DNA of 64,000 nucleotides. Source: Lachnospiraceae bacterium. GTDB taxonomy: Bacteria > Bacillota > Clostridia > Lachnospirales > Lachnospiraceae. The notes beneath the pieces were generated by a model. The model ran no database searches and was not told the origin of the DNA. It saw only the letters and a program-made list of their open reading frames with translations. Shown here one piece after another: positions 25,840-37,565 of this stretch (position 1 is the stretch's first letter; every line of letters begins with the position of its first letter). The position numbers were made by a program, and so were the translations under genes. The stretch is taken from positions 1 to 64,000 of the forward strand of contig JAKVNF010000004.1 of assembly GCA_022483465.1 (NCBI GenBank), read 5' to 3'.

Positions 25840-27303
25840 TCAGTCTTGTTTCGGTGCAAGGACCCGAATCCGTCCCGCCCCGCTCCCGCTCGAATGCCAA
25901 ACGGTGCTGCCGCTCTTTGCATAGGAAGCAAGGCGCAAAAGGTCCTCCTCTTGGATGCGCTCCCCCGGCACCAGCACCGGGATCCCCGGGGGATAGGGAA
26001 AAACGTACTCCGCGCAGATCCTTCCCGCCGCAGCCTTCTCCGGCACCTCCTCGAAGGGCGCATCCAGCGCCTCCCCGATGGGGCAGACCGCCTCCCCGGA
26101 CAGGTCCGGCGCCTCCTGCAAAGCGGGGGCCTTCTTGTCGGAATTCCCCTGCGCCTTTGTCTCCAGATCAAAGAGGGCGTTTTCCAGAAGGGCAAAGCCC
26201 TCGTCCGTGTCCGCGCAGCTGGTCATGAGAAGGACGTTCCGCCCAAGGTGCATCTCCGATTCCAGGTGGTAGCGCTCCCGGAGGACCCCGGCGAGGGCGC
26301 CGCCCGAAACGGCGGGGTCCGCGGCACGCAAAAGGACCTTGCTCCGGTCAAAGCCAAAAAAGGCGGGGTGGTTTTCCAGCGTATCCCGCCCGTGGCAGAG
26401 GACCTCCAAGTGGGCAAGTCCTGCTGCCTTTTCATCCAAGTGGGAGAGCCGCTTCCCCCAGGCGGCAAAGAGGGCGGGGCCCTTCGTCTGCAGGAGCCTC
26501 GTGCAGCCATCCAGCGATGCCATCAGGGGGTAGGAGGGGGAGCTCGTCTCAAAGACGTCAAGCTGCCGCTCCACCTCCTTGGGGGATACCAGCCCCGGAT
26601 TTGCGTGCAGAAGCGCTGTCTGGGTCAGGGAGGGCAGGGTCTTGTGGGCGCTCTGCACCACAAGGTCCGCCCCCAGGGTGATGGACCCTTTGGGGAATCC
26701 CCCCTCCGCAAAGAGTCCGAAGTGGGCGCCGTGGGCCTCATCCACAACAAGGGGCACCCCGTGGGCATGGCAGATCTTAGCGATCGCCCCGATGTCCGAG
26801 ACGACGCCCTCATAGGTGGGGCTGGTCAGCACCACACAGGAGCTCTGCGGATGGGCCGAAAGCGCTGCCTCCACATCCTCCGGCCGGATGCTGCCGAAGA
26901 TCCCCCAGTCCGCGTCCCATGCGGGGACCAGCCAGTGGACTGTGAGGTTGGAAAGCTCGATCGCGTGGTAGACGCTCTTGTGGCAGTTTCGCGCGGCGAT
27001 GATCTCCCCGTTTCGGTGACTGCAGGCGCGCACGGCGGCGAGGTTCCCCACCGTGGAACCGCCGACCAGGTACCAGGTCCTCTCCGCATGAAAACAAAGC
27101 GCGGTCCGCCGCATGGCCTCCAGCAGGATCCCCTCTGCGTGATGCAGGTCGTCCGCCCCCTCCACCTCCGTGAAGTCCCAGGCAACGGGAAGGTCCGGGG
27201 CGGGGGAGAGCCTCCGCTTATGCCCCGGCATGTGGAAGGGGTATGCTGTCTTGGCCAGGCTGCGAAGCTGCGCTTCCAGGTTGGTTTCCGGATTGTTCAA
27301 CAC
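25840..27303 (-). CDS. Orn/Lys/Arg decarboxylase, SpeA/YaaO type
   Basis: 487 residues, the Gram-positive form without the wing domain. FHMPGHKRR at the N terminus, VGGSTVGNLAAVRACSHRNGEIIAARNCHKSVYHA, the ring-contact Asp in LVVDEAHGAHFG and the Schiff-base Lys in VQSAHKTLPSLTQTALLH are visible, and PYPPGIPVLVPGE sits in the C-terminal domain. It decarboxylates a basic amino acid to a polyamine precursor in the cytosol. Start is GTG, 6 bp after the mscL stop. Lys, Arg or Orn preference cannot be read. Confidence 0.93.
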   Translation of the reverse strand: MLNNPETNLEAQLRSLAKTAYPFHMPGHKRRLSPAPDLPVAWDFTEVEGADDLHHAEGILLEAMRRTALCFHAERTWYLVGGSTVGNLAAVRACSHRNGEIIAARNCHKSVYHAIELSNLTVHWLVPAWDADWGIFGSIRPEDVEAALSAHPQSSCVVLTSPTYEGVVSDIGAIAKICHAHGVPLVVDEAHGAHFGLFAEGGFPKGSITLGADLVVQSAHKTLPSLTQTALLHANPGLVSPKEVERQLDVFETSSPSYPLMASLDGCTRLLQTKGPALFAAWGKRLSHLDEKAAGLAHLEVLCHGRDTLENHPAFFGFDRSKVLLRAADPAVSGGALAGVLRERYHLESEMHLGRNVLLMTSCADTDEGFALLENALFDLETKAQGNSDKKAPALQEAPDLSGEAVCPIGEALDAPFEEVPEKAAAGRICAEYVFPYPPGIPVLVPGERIQEEDLLRLASYAKSGSTVWHSSGSGAGRIRVLAPKQD

Positions 27304-27309
27304 GGAGCC

Positions 27310-27756
27310 TTACTTCGTCTTTGCTTTCTTCTCTTCCGTCAGCATCGAGGTGCAGTGCGGGCATCTCGTCGCATCGATCGGAATCTCAGACTTGCAGTAC
27401 GGGCACATCTTGGTGGTAGGTGCCTTGGGCTTCTCCTGGGTGCCGGCGAGCTTCTTGACATCCGCGGTGGCCCGGTTCATGAACTTGACGATCAGAAACA
27501 GGATCAGCGCCATCAGCAGGAAGTTGATGACCGCGTTGATGAAGTTTCCGATGTTGATGTAGGAGTCCCCGGTGAGGTGAAGCTTCACCGCCGAGAAGTC
27601 AACGCCCCCCGCAATGCCCAGGATCGGGCTGATGATGTCATTGACCAGGGAGTCGACGATGGCCTTGAAGGCAGCGCCGATGATGACACCGACGGCCATG
27701 TCCATGACGTTCCCCTGGTTGATGAACTTGCGGAACTCTTCCATAAATTTCTTCAT
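27310..27756 (-). CDS. mscL: Large-conductance mechanosensitive channel with C-terminal zinc ribbon
   Basis: 148 residues from ATG 27756 (GGAGAGGAG upstream). A homopentameric inner-membrane channel that vents solutes on hypo-osmotic shock. Hallmarks: MKKFMEEFRKFINQGNVMDMAVGVIIGAAFKAIVDSLVNDIISPILG for TM1, then INAVINFLLMALILFLIVKFMNR for TM2. The usual C-terminal helix bundle is followed by a four-Cys ribbon (CPYCKSEIPIDATRCPHC), an added tail also seen in some clostridial MscL proteins. It leads the decarboxylase-ligase run. Confidence 0.95.
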   Translation of the reverse strand: MKKFMEEFRKFINQGNVMDMAVGVIIGAAFKAIVDSLVNDIISPILGIAGGVDFSAVKLHLTGDSYINIGNFINAVINFLLMALILFLIVKFMNRATADVKKLAGTQEKPKAPTTKMCPYCKSEIPIDATRCPHCTSMLTEEKKAKTK

Positions 27757-27861
27757 ATCTCTCCTCTCCGCCTTCCGGCAAAAAGACGCTCTGCGCCCCA
27801 AAAGACTTGCTATGTCTTTTTTCTTATCTTACACGCTTCCCGGCAGTCCCGGCAAGCGATC

Positions 27862-29088
27862 TCACGCTTTCTTCTCCGGCTCCCGGACACCTGCCAGCAC
27901 CTGGAAGGCATCGCCCCGCTCCTCGAAGTTCTTGAAGTAGCCGTAGGATGCGGCGGCCGGGGAGAGGATGACGGCCTTTCCCTTCGGCGTCACTTCCTTT
28001 GCCCGCGCAACCGCCCCGGCAAGGTCCTCCTCCAGATAAATGCCCGGGACGGAGCCGCTTAACTCCTTTGCAATCCGCGCCCCCGAGGCGTAGCAGAGGA
28101 CGTAGGTGTACTCCGGGTGCTGCCGCATGAACTCCTCCAGGGCGTCGTACTCGATGCCCCGGTCCATGCCGCCCAAAATCAGCGTCCCGGCGTTTGGCAC
28201 CGAGCGGACCGCCCGCATGGCCGCCTCCGGGATCGTGGAGATCGAGTCGTCGATGTAGGCGATCCCGTCCTTCTCCCCGCAGTACTGCAGCCTGTGGGGA
28301 AGGCCGGGGAAGTTCTCGATGGCGTGCTCCACCTTACTGGCATCCGCGCCGAAGACGTCCACCGCGATCTTCCGGACAAATTCCGCGTTGTAGAGGTTGT
28401 GGGCCCCGGGGATCCGCATCGGAACCTGCGGCGCCATGTCCGGGGTAATCCGGGACTGCTTTGCCCTGGTGGTGATCTTCGGCACATCCGCCCCGACAAA
28501 GAGAAGGTCATCTTCTGTCTGGTGTTTTGTGATGCCGAGCTTTGCGTCAAAGTAGTGATCCATCGTGTGGTAGCGGTCCAGATGGTCCTCGTAGAGGTCC
28601 AGGAACACCGCGACGTGGGGATCCGCCTGCAGCCGCTGGCACTGGTGGCAGGAGAGCTCAAAGACCGCCGTCGTCTCCGGCGTCATCCGATCGATGAACG
28701 CAAAGCAGGGAAGGCCGATGTTGCCCATCAAAAAGGCGGTCCGGCCCGCCTCGTTCAGCGCGGCGGCCAGCATCGAGGAGGTGGTGGACTTTCCCTTGGT
28801 GCCGGTGATGCCGACAGTCTGGCTCCCGTACTCCTCCAGAAAGAGCTCGGTCTGGGAGGTGAACTTGCGGTTTCCGAAGTCCGGAGCGTCCTCCTCAAAG
28901 GGGATGCCGGGGCTCACAAACACCCAGTCGTAGTTCTCCTCGTGCACCCCCTCCCGGGGGCCCTCATAGATGTCCAGGGCTGCCGGCTGGCAGTACTTGC
29001 GGAGCACGCGCTCCGTGCTCTTTCCCTCCCTGCCGTAGCCCCAGATCAGGATCTTCTTCCCCTTCAGCTTGTTTATGGTTTCTTCCAT
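27862..29088 (-). CDS. murD: UDP-N-acetylmuramoyl-alanine--D-glutamate ligase
   Basis: 408 residues, somewhat short but complete. An N-terminal Rossmann-like domain (ILIWGYGREGKSTERVL) is followed by the Mur ligase ATP loop GITGTKGKSTTSSML, the HLDRYHTMDHYFDAK region, HNLYNAEF, and the C-terminal domain DDSISTIPEAAMRAVRS, LILGGMDRGIEY, and LSPAAASYGYFKNFEERGDAF. It adds D-Glu to UDP-MurNAc-L-Ala in cytosolic peptidoglycan precursor synthesis. It lies outside a dcw cluster, 39 bp after nfo in the same direction. Confidence 0.96.
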   Translation of the reverse strand: MEETINKLKGKKILIWGYGREGKSTERVLRKYCQPAALDIYEGPREGVHEENYDWVFVSPGIPFEEDAPDFGNRKFTSQTELFLEEYGSQTVGITGTKGKSTTSSMLAAALNEAGRTAFLMGNIGLPCFAFIDRMTPETTAVFELSCHQCQRLQADPHVAVFLDLYEDHLDRYHTMDHYFDAKLGITKHQTEDDLLFVGADVPKITTRAKQSRITPDMAPQVPMRIPGAHNLYNAEFVRKIAVDVFGADASKVEHAIENFPGLPHRLQYCGEKDGIAYIDDSISTIPEAAMRAVRSVPNAGTLILGGMDRGIEYDALEEFMRQHPEYTYVLCYASGARIAKELSGSVPGIYLEEDLAGAVARAKEVTPKGKAVILSPAAASYGYFKNFEERGDAFQVLAGVREPEKKA

Positions 29089-29127
29089 CTGTTGTCTGTC
29101 GCTTTCTCCGGCAGTGCCGGTCGTATT

Positions 29128-29985
29128 CTACTGGTTCCAGCTCTTTACGAGGGCGATCTCCCTCCGGTACCCGGCATCGTCGTTCGGCGTCTCCAGGATA
29201 AAGGGCCGCCCCTGGAGGGCAGGGTGCTGCACGATGCGCTCCAGCGCCTTCGCGCCAAGATATCCCTCCCCCAGCTTCTCGTGGCGGTCCTTCGCCGCTT
29301 CCAGGGGATTCTTGCTGTCATTGAGGTGCACGGCAAAGAGCCTCTCCAGGCCGATCTCCCGGTCGAACGCGGCAAAGACCCCGTCCGGATCATAGACCAG
29401 GTCATACCCCGCATCCCAGGTGTGGCAGGTGTCAAAGCAGACCCCAAGGTGCGCCGCCTTCTCCGGCTCCACAAGATCCATGATCCGTTTGAGCTCCTCA
29501 AAGGTCTTTCCGATCTCCGAGCCCTTGCCCGCCATGGTCTCCAAGAGGACCGTGGTGTGCTGGTCAGGCCGGATCACCCGGTTTAGGACCTCTGCGGTCT
29601 CCTCGATGCCCCGGTCCACGCCCTGGCCCGTGTGGCTTCCCGGGTGGAAGTTGTAGTAGATCGGCTCCTCCGGGGAGAGGGCCGCCATCCGCTCCATCTG
29701 GGCAAGGTCCTCCGTCATCATGGTCACCGCCAGCTCCCGGATGTCCTCCCTTGCGGAGCAGGGGTTCATCGTGTAGGGGGCATGGGCGACCATGGGGCCG
29801 AAGTGGTGCTCGGCCCGGATCTTCTGCATTTTGACAAGATCCGCCTCCTCCGGGACCTTTGCCTTCCCGCCCCGGGGACTGCGCAGAAAGAACGCGTAGG
29901 TATTGCCGTGGTAGTCCTCTGCCATCTTTTCTGCCATCGCGGCATAGCCCGCCGAGACGGACAGGTGGCTTCCGATATAGATCAT
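29128..29985 (-). CDS. nfo: Endonuclease IV (AP endonuclease)
   Basis: 285 residues, standard size. TIM-barrel trinuclear-zinc enzyme that cuts at abasic sites in base excision repair. Signature stretches: IGSHLSVSAGY, MVAHAPYTMNPCS, YYNFHPGSHTGQG, LLETMAGKGSEIGKTFEEL, GVCFDTCHTWDAGYDL, FAVHLNDSKNPLEAAKDRHEKLGEGYLG and FILETPND, which together carry the expected zinc ligands. It sits 12 bp downstream of the CDF transporter gene on the same strand. Confidence 0.97.
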   Translation of the reverse strand: MIYIGSHLSVSAGYAAMAEKMAEDYHGNTYAFFLRSPRGGKAKVPEEADLVKMQKIRAEHHFGPMVAHAPYTMNPCSAREDIRELAVTMMTEDLAQMERMAALSPEEPIYYNFHPGSHTGQGVDRGIEETAEVLNRVIRPDQHTTVLLETMAGKGSEIGKTFEELKRIMDLVEPEKAAHLGVCFDTCHTWDAGYDLVYDPDGVFAAFDREIGLERLFAVHLNDSKNPLEAAKDRHEKLGEGYLGAKALERIVQHPALQGRPFILETPNDDAGYRREIALVKSWNQ

Positions 29986-29997
29986 TGCCTTCCTCCC

Positions 29998-31164
29998 TCA
30001 GGAGAGATCCGCGTCCATGACCGCATCCACCTTAAAGTCGGGATAGGCCGACCGGACCTCCGCCAGGATCGCGCGGTACTCCCCGGCGCGGTCCTTGCAG
30101 CCAAAGGAGATGACCATGTCAAAGCGCATCGTCTTCTTCTCGAGATCCGCAAAGAAGCCGTGCATCTGCAGCACGCTGTCGTGGCTCGTCACGATGCGGC
30201 GCACGTTCTGGTAAAGTTTTGCCTCCTCGTTGTCCCGGGTGTTCCGCGCGTAGACGCTGATGCCGGTGAGCAGGACCCCGTAGTCCTGGAAGATCTTTGC
30301 CGATACCTTCCGCTCCAGCACATCCAGCTCCTCGGCCGTCAGGTAGTCCGGCACCTCCAGGTGGATGGAGCCCAGGTACCGGTCCGGGCCGTAGTCGTTG
30401 AGCACCAGATCATAGGCGCCGTAGACGTTCGGGAAGGTGCAGCAGGTCTTCTTGATCTCCCCCACCAGTTTGCCGTCGGCCCGCTGGCCCAGGATCTGGC
30501 TGATGGTGTCCCGCAGCAAACCGATGCCGGACTTGATGATGATCACCGCGATGACCGCGCCGAGCCAGGCCTCCAGGGAGATGTGGGTAAGCAGGAACAC
30601 CGCCGCCGCGGCCAGAGTGGAGGCGGAGATCACCGCGTCCATCCTGGCATCCTCACCGGAGGCAATGAGGGACCCGCTGTTGACCTTCTGCCCTGTCTTT
30701 TTCACGTAGGTGCCAAGCAGGATCTTGACCAGCACCGCCGCGGCCACGATGACCAGGGAGATCGCGGTATAGTTCGGCAGCTCCGGGTGCAGGATCCCCT
30801 TGATGGAGGACTGCAGGGAGGTGATGCCGGCGTAGAGCACGATGACGCTGATGATGACCGCGGTCAGGTACTCGATCCTGCCGTAGCCAAAGGGGTGCTT
30901 CTTGTCCGGCTGGCGCCCTGCAAGCCGCGTTCCCACGATGGTGATCAGGCTCGATGCCGCGTCGGAGAGGTTGTTGACCGCGTCCATCACGATGGCGATG
31001 GAGCCCGTCGCCGCCCCGATGACCGCCTTGAAGGCGGCAAGGAGCACGTTTGCCCCGATGCCGATGACCGAGGTCCGGATGATCACCGCATTGCGGGGCT
31101 GCTCTTTGTCCGTCCCGACCGTCTGGATTTTCTCCTCATTTTTCCTGTTATTGCTCTCTTCCAT
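29998..31164 (-). CDS. Cation diffusion facilitator (CDF) family transporter
   Basis: 388 residues from ATG 31164. Six membrane segments, with the metal-site motifs VMDAVNNLSDAASS in TM2, the conserved HPFGYGRIEYL, and SGEDARMDAVIS (the second Asp motif) in TM5. The soluble C-terminal domain spans about 290-388 and is longer than usual, with a dimer-interface-like ferredoxin fold implied. It exports divalent cations such as Zn, Mn or Fe by proton antiport; which one is not clear. The region starts the nfo-murD run. Confidence 0.92.
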   Translation of the reverse strand: MEESNNRKNEEKIQTVGTDKEQPRNAVIIRTSVIGIGANVLLAAFKAVIGAATGSIAIVMDAVNNLSDAASSLITIVGTRLAGRQPDKKHPFGYGRIEYLTAVIISVIVLYAGITSLQSSIKGILHPELPNYTAISLVIVAAAVLVKILLGTYVKKTGQKVNSGSLIASGEDARMDAVISASTLAAAAVFLLTHISLEAWLGAVIAVIIIKSGIGLLRDTISQILGQRADGKLVGEIKKTCCTFPNVYGAYDLVLNDYGPDRYLGSIHLEVPDYLTAEELDVLERKVSAKIFQDYGVLLTGISVYARNTRDNEEAKLYQNVRRIVTSHDSVLQMHGFFADLEKKTMRFDMVISFGCKDRAGEYRAILAEVRSAYPDFKVDAVMDADLS

Positions 31165-32066
31165 TCCTAATTCACTCCTATCCATCACACCGCCATGGTT
31201 TCTGCGGTATACTGATTCTGTAACGTGCCGTTTGGCGCACCTTATTGTAGCGCGGCCGGAGCCATCCTGCCAGTTGTCCGCGCCGGTTTGTATTCCTGGA
31301 AAGGTCTGCCATGTCTGCGTACTTCTGGCTCGAGGGGGATGACATTCCCGCGGGAGTCGGCTTTGGCCACTTCACCCCGCTCCACTTTCTGCAGCTGTTC
31401 TTCTGCTTCGTCCTGTGCCTGGTACTGTGCCTGACCTTTTGGCGCTGCAGCTTTTCCGGGCAGACGAAGTACTTAAAAGTCCTTGCCGTCTGCATGCTGG
31501 CGGGGAACCTGGCAAGGGATGCCTTTCTCTTTTCCATCGGGCGGATGAGCCTTGCCTTCCTCCCCCTGCACCTGTGCAGCTTTTCGATCTTCGTCTACCT
31601 GCTGCACGCCTTTCTCCCGGAGCGGCAGGACGAAAAGACCGGCGCCGTCATCCAGTCCCGGTTCCGCGAGTACCTCGGGGAGACCGGCTTTGTGCTGCTT
31701 CTTCCCGGCACGGTGAGCGCGCTCCTCTTCCCGGACTGGACGAACTACCCGGTGCTCAACTTCATGAACCTGCACAGCTTCCTCTGGCACACGGTGCTGT
31801 CCGCCTATCCGATCCTCCTGTACCTGAGCCACCGGATCCGGCCCAGCATCCGGCACATCTGGTTTCCCGTGTGCTTTCTTCTTGTCATCACGCCGCCCAT
31901 CTATGCCTTTGACGCGGCCTTCGGGTACAACTACCTGTTCATCAACTGGCCCCTGAAGGGGACCCCGATCTGGGCCATCTACGAGAAGATGGGTGAATTC
32001 TGGCGCATCGGCTATGCGGCCCTTGTCATCGCCGTCATTCTCGCCGTCTACCTTCTCATCGAGGGC

Positions 32067-34346
<2,280 letters not shown>

Positions 34347-34502
34347 ATCTGATCCCCTTTCTGACTCCCGTTTGCAACGGGGGGTATTGTACCATATCCC
34401 GGCCCCGGGGGCGCTCCCGATTCGGGATTTGTCCCAGCGCGCCACCTGGCTGGAATTTTTCGGGTTTTTGCACGGATTTGTTTCCAATTTACCCACAAAC
34501 AT

Positions 34503-34563
34503 TTGATCTTTTCCGGTTTTTGGGTAAGATAGCTGTAGCCGGCAGAGCCGGCTACAGGAGGAG
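34503..34563 (+). promoter_or_regulatory. GH3 promoter with 5' hairpin ahead of the RBS
   Basis: TTGATC (34503-34508), a 16-nt spacer and TAAGAT (34525-34530) form a sigma-A-like promoter. The transcript would begin almost at a perfect hairpin GTAGCCGGC-aga-GCCGGCTAC (34535-34555), abutting AGGAGGAG. The hairpin may protect the mRNA 5' end or modulate translation. Confidence 0.65.
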
Positions 34564-34571
34564 ATATCACA

Positions 34572-37031
34572 ATGGATAAATGGGTCAGAGAGCGTTTTCT
34601 CCCGAACCTGCCGCTTGGGGAGGGCGGGACACGGGTGACCGCTTCGAAGGAGCACATCCGGATCTCCCGCGAGGCCGCGATGGAGGGCATGGTGCTGCTC
34701 AAGAACGACGGCGGGGTGCTGCCCCTGGCAAAGGGATCGAAGATCGCCCTGTTTGGCAAGGGAACCTTTGACTATGTCAAGGGCGGCGGCGGCTCCGGCG
34801 ACGTGCACGTCCCCTATATGAAGAATCTCTACGACGGTCTGAGCGCCTACCCGGAGGAAGTCAGCATCTTCCCCGGGACCGCGCAGTTCTATCAAAAGTA
34901 CGTCTCAGAGTGCTACCGCGAGGGCGGCATTCCCGGCATGATTGCGGAGCCGCAGCTGCCGGAGGAGCTCCTCTCTGAGGCGGCTTCCTTTGCGGACACC
35001 GCCGTGCTGTCAATCAGCCGCTTCTCCGGGGAGGCCTGGGACCGGGGCTCCAGCATGGGGCAGCCCGGAACCTACGCCTGCGATGACCAGGCCACCATTG
35101 ACCTGGAGAACCGGCTCTTTGCCCGGGGCGACTTCTACCTCACGGACGCCGAGCGTGCCCTGGTGGACCAGGTGCTGTCGGCCTTCCGCAAGGTGGTCGT
35201 CGTGCTGAACGTCGGCGGTGTGGTGGACAGCGCCTGGTTTGCCGACGAGCCGCGCATCAGCTCGGTATTTCTCGCCTGGCAGGGCGGCATGGAGGGCGGC
35301 GCTGCAGAGGCGGAGCTGATTCTGGGACACCGGAACTTCTCCGGAAAGCTCGCGGACACCTTTGCCGCCAGTCTCGAGGACTACCCCTCCACCACAGGCT
35401 TCCACGAGGCCGGAGACCACGTGGACTACACGGAGGACATCTACGTCGGCTACCGCTACTTTGAGACCCTGCCCGGCAAGGCCGTGCGGGTCAATTATCC
35501 CTTCGGCTTCGGCCTCTCCTACACGGACTTTGCGATCTCGCCGGAGGGGGCCGCGTGTGCCACTGTCCCCACCGGGGCGGAGGATCCCGAGGCGCCCAAG
35601 GAGAAGGACGTCATCACCGTGCGCCTTGCCGTGATGAACATCGGGGACTACCCGGGGCGCGAGGTGGTGCAGCTCTACTTCGGAGCGCCCCAGGGACAGC
35701 TGGGAAAGCCCGCAAGGCAGCTGATCCGCTACCACAAGACGGCCCTGCTGCCGCCGGGCGGTTCTGAGGAGATCACCTTCACCCTCGATGCCAGTGAGCT
35801 TGCGTCCTACGATGACACCGGACGGATTCAGAAGTCCTCCTGGGTGCTGGAGCGGGGCGACTACAGCTTCTATCTCGGAACGGATGTGCGCAGCGCCAAG
35901 AAGCTCTCCTTCACCTACCACCTGGATCAGGACGTGGTGACCGAGCGCCTCGTCTCCCGGATGACGCCCACACAGCTTTCGATGCGCCTTCGCGCGGACG
36001 GAAGCTTCGAGGCCCTTCCCCTGGGAGCGCCCCACGATCCCAACGCGGACGGCCTGCAGCACCTGACCGACGAGGAGATCGAGGGCCGGGAGCCCGGCAT
36101 CCGGGCACAGGATCCCTGGTACCGGTTTGGACCGAAGATGCAGACGGTCATCACGCTCCAGGATGTGGCAGACGGAAAGGCCTCGCTGGACGACTTTCTC
36201 GCCCAGCTCTCCGATGAGGACCTCTGCTGGCTGGTCGGCGGACAGCCCAATGCCGGCGTGTCCAACACCAACGGCATCGGAAACCTGCCGGCCTACGGCG
36301 TTCCCAACGTGCTGACCGCGGACGGCCCTGCGGGCGTGCGCATTGACCCGAAGACCCGCATCCGCACCACCGCCTTCCCCTGCGCAACGCTCCTTGCCTG
36401 CACCTTCGACCCAGAGATCTGCTATCAGGTGGGCCGCGCCGGTGCCGAGGAGGTCAAGGAGAACAACCTGAGCATCTGGCTGACCCCGGCCGTCAACATC
36501 CACCGCTCTCCGCTGTGCGGCAGGAACTTTGAGTACTACTCGGAGGACCCGTATCTGGCGGGCACCCAGGCAGCTGCCATGGTGCGCGGCATCCAGAGCA
36601 TGCACATCGGCGCCTGCGTCAAGCACCTGTGCTGCAACAACAAGGAGACCAACCGCAAGAACTCCGACTCCCGCGTCTCGGAGCGGGCCATCCGGGAGAT
36701 CTACTTGAAGCAGTTCGAGATCATCGTCAAGACCGCCCACCCGTGGATTATCATGACCTCCTACAACGAGATCAACGGCTGGCGCGCCTCGGAGAACCAC
36801 TCTCTCCTCGACGGAATCCTGCGCCAGGAGTGGGGCTTTGACGGGTGCTTTTCCACCGACTGGTGGAACTACGCGGAGCAGTACCAGGAAATCAACGCCG
36901 GAAATGACCTGCGGATGCCAAGCGGCTATCCCGACCGGCTCATGACGGCTCTGGAGAAGGGACTCCTCACCAGGGGCAAGCTCGAAAAGGCCGCCCGCAA
37001 CATCCTGAACCTGATTCTGAAGCTCGACTGA
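34572..37031 (+). CDS. Glycoside hydrolase family 3, domain-permuted
   Basis: 819 residues. The order is reversed compared with classic GH3: the GH3 C-terminal domain comes first (EGMVLLKNDGGVLPLAKGSKIALFGKGT, VVLNVGGVVDSAWF, WQGGMEGGAAEAELILGHRNFSGKLADTF, YPFGFGLSYTDF), then a fibronectin-III-like domain (AVMNIGDYPGREVVQLYFG), and last the TIM-barrel catalytic domain (NIHRSPLCGRNFEYYSEDPYLAG, CVKHLCCNNKETNRKNSDS, FDGCFSTDWWNY with the nucleophile Asp). This layout is known in some ruminal and yeast beta-glucosidases. No signal peptide, so cytosolic hydrolysis of imported beta-linked oligosaccharides is likely. Confidence 0.93.
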   Translation: MDKWVRERFLPNLPLGEGGTRVTASKEHIRISREAAMEGMVLLKNDGGVLPLAKGSKIALFGKGTFDYVKGGGGSGDVHVPYMKNLYDGLSAYPEEVSIFPGTAQFYQKYVSECYREGGIPGMIAEPQLPEELLSEAASFADTAVLSISRFSGEAWDRGSSMGQPGTYACDDQATIDLENRLFARGDFYLTDAERALVDQVLSAFRKVVVVLNVGGVVDSAWFADEPRISSVFLAWQGGMEGGAAEAELILGHRNFSGKLADTFAASLEDYPSTTGFHEAGDHVDYTEDIYVGYRYFETLPGKAVRVNYPFGFGLSYTDFAISPEGAACATVPTGAEDPEAPKEKDVITVRLAVMNIGDYPGREVVQLYFGAPQGQLGKPARQLIRYHKTALLPPGGSEEITFTLDASELASYDDTGRIQKSSWVLERGDYSFYLGTDVRSAKKLSFTYHLDQDVVTERLVSRMTPTQLSMRLRADGSFEALPLGAPHDPNADGLQHLTDEEIEGREPGIRAQDPWYRFGPKMQTVITLQDVADGKASLDDFLAQLSDEDLCWLVGGQPNAGVSNTNGIGNLPAYGVPNVLTADGPAGVRIDPKTRIRTTAFPCATLLACTFDPEICYQVGRAGAEEVKENNLSIWLTPAVNIHRSPLCGRNFEYYSEDPYLAGTQAAAMVRGIQSMHIGACVKHLCCNNKETNRKNSDSRVSERAIREIYLKQFEIIVKTAHPWIIMTSYNEINGWRASENHSLLDGILRQEWGFDGCFSTDWWNYAEQYQEINAGNDLRMPSGYPDRLMTALEKGLLTRGKLEKAARNILNLILKLD

Positions 37032-37052
37032 GCAGTTCCATACGAAAACAAC

Positions 37053-37089
37053 AAAGCGGAGAAGGCAGATGTACTGCCTTCTCCGCTTT
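37053..37089. terminator. Bidirectional terminator between GH3 and acylphosphatase
   Basis: AAAGCGGAGAAGGCAG / CTGCCTTCTCCGCTTT, a perfect 16-bp stem with a 5-nt loop and flanking A/T runs, between convergent genes. Confidence 0.9.
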
Positions 37090-37097
37090 TATGATTC

Positions 37098-37445
37098 TTA
37101 GTATCCCCGCACGCGAAAGTCCCGCTCCCCGGGAACCGTCGGGATCCGCTCCCGCAGGGTGTCGGTGACCTCAATCCAGCTGCCGGAGGAGATCTCCCGG
37201 ATCAGGGCCTCGATGGCCTCCGGCGTTCCCTGCACCTCCATGTCAACGGTTCCGTCCGGCTCATTCTCCACCCAACCGGTGCAGTCAAGGTCCCTGGCCG
37301 CATAGACCGCCCGGTACCGAAAGCCCACGCCCTGGACCTGGCCAAAGAACGTGATCTTCTCCCGAACCGCGCCCGCCGGCGTCTTTGCCCCCGCCTCGTC
37401 TCGTTTCTTTTTTCCGCCCGCAAACCAGCTCCGAAAATCTGACAT
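37098..37445 (-). CDS. acyP: Acylphosphatase
   Basis: 115 residues from ATG 37445. The core (about 29-115) has the phosphate-cradle motif GQVQGVGFRYRAVYAARDLDCTGWVENEPDGTVDMEVQG, including the catalytic Arg of VGFRYR and the Asn of WVENEPDG. An extra basic N-terminal piece of about 28 residues (MSDFRSWFAGGKKKRDE) precedes it. It hydrolyses small acyl phosphates in the cytosol. It is convergent with GH3, single-gene. Confidence 0.93.
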   Translation of the reverse strand: MSDFRSWFAGGKKKRDEAGAKTPAGAVREKITFFGQVQGVGFRYRAVYAARDLDCTGWVENEPDGTVDMEVQGTPEAIEALIREISSGSWIEVTDTLRERIPTVPGERDFRVRGY

Positions 37446-37565
37446 GCTATGCTTTCTCCCTGCCCACACTTTTTTCTGCGCTGTTCATAATTTGTTAACG
37501 ATTGTATTTTATTCTGTAGATGAAGTGCCACAAAATCTTTCAAATGTCAGGAGGATTACATTCAG

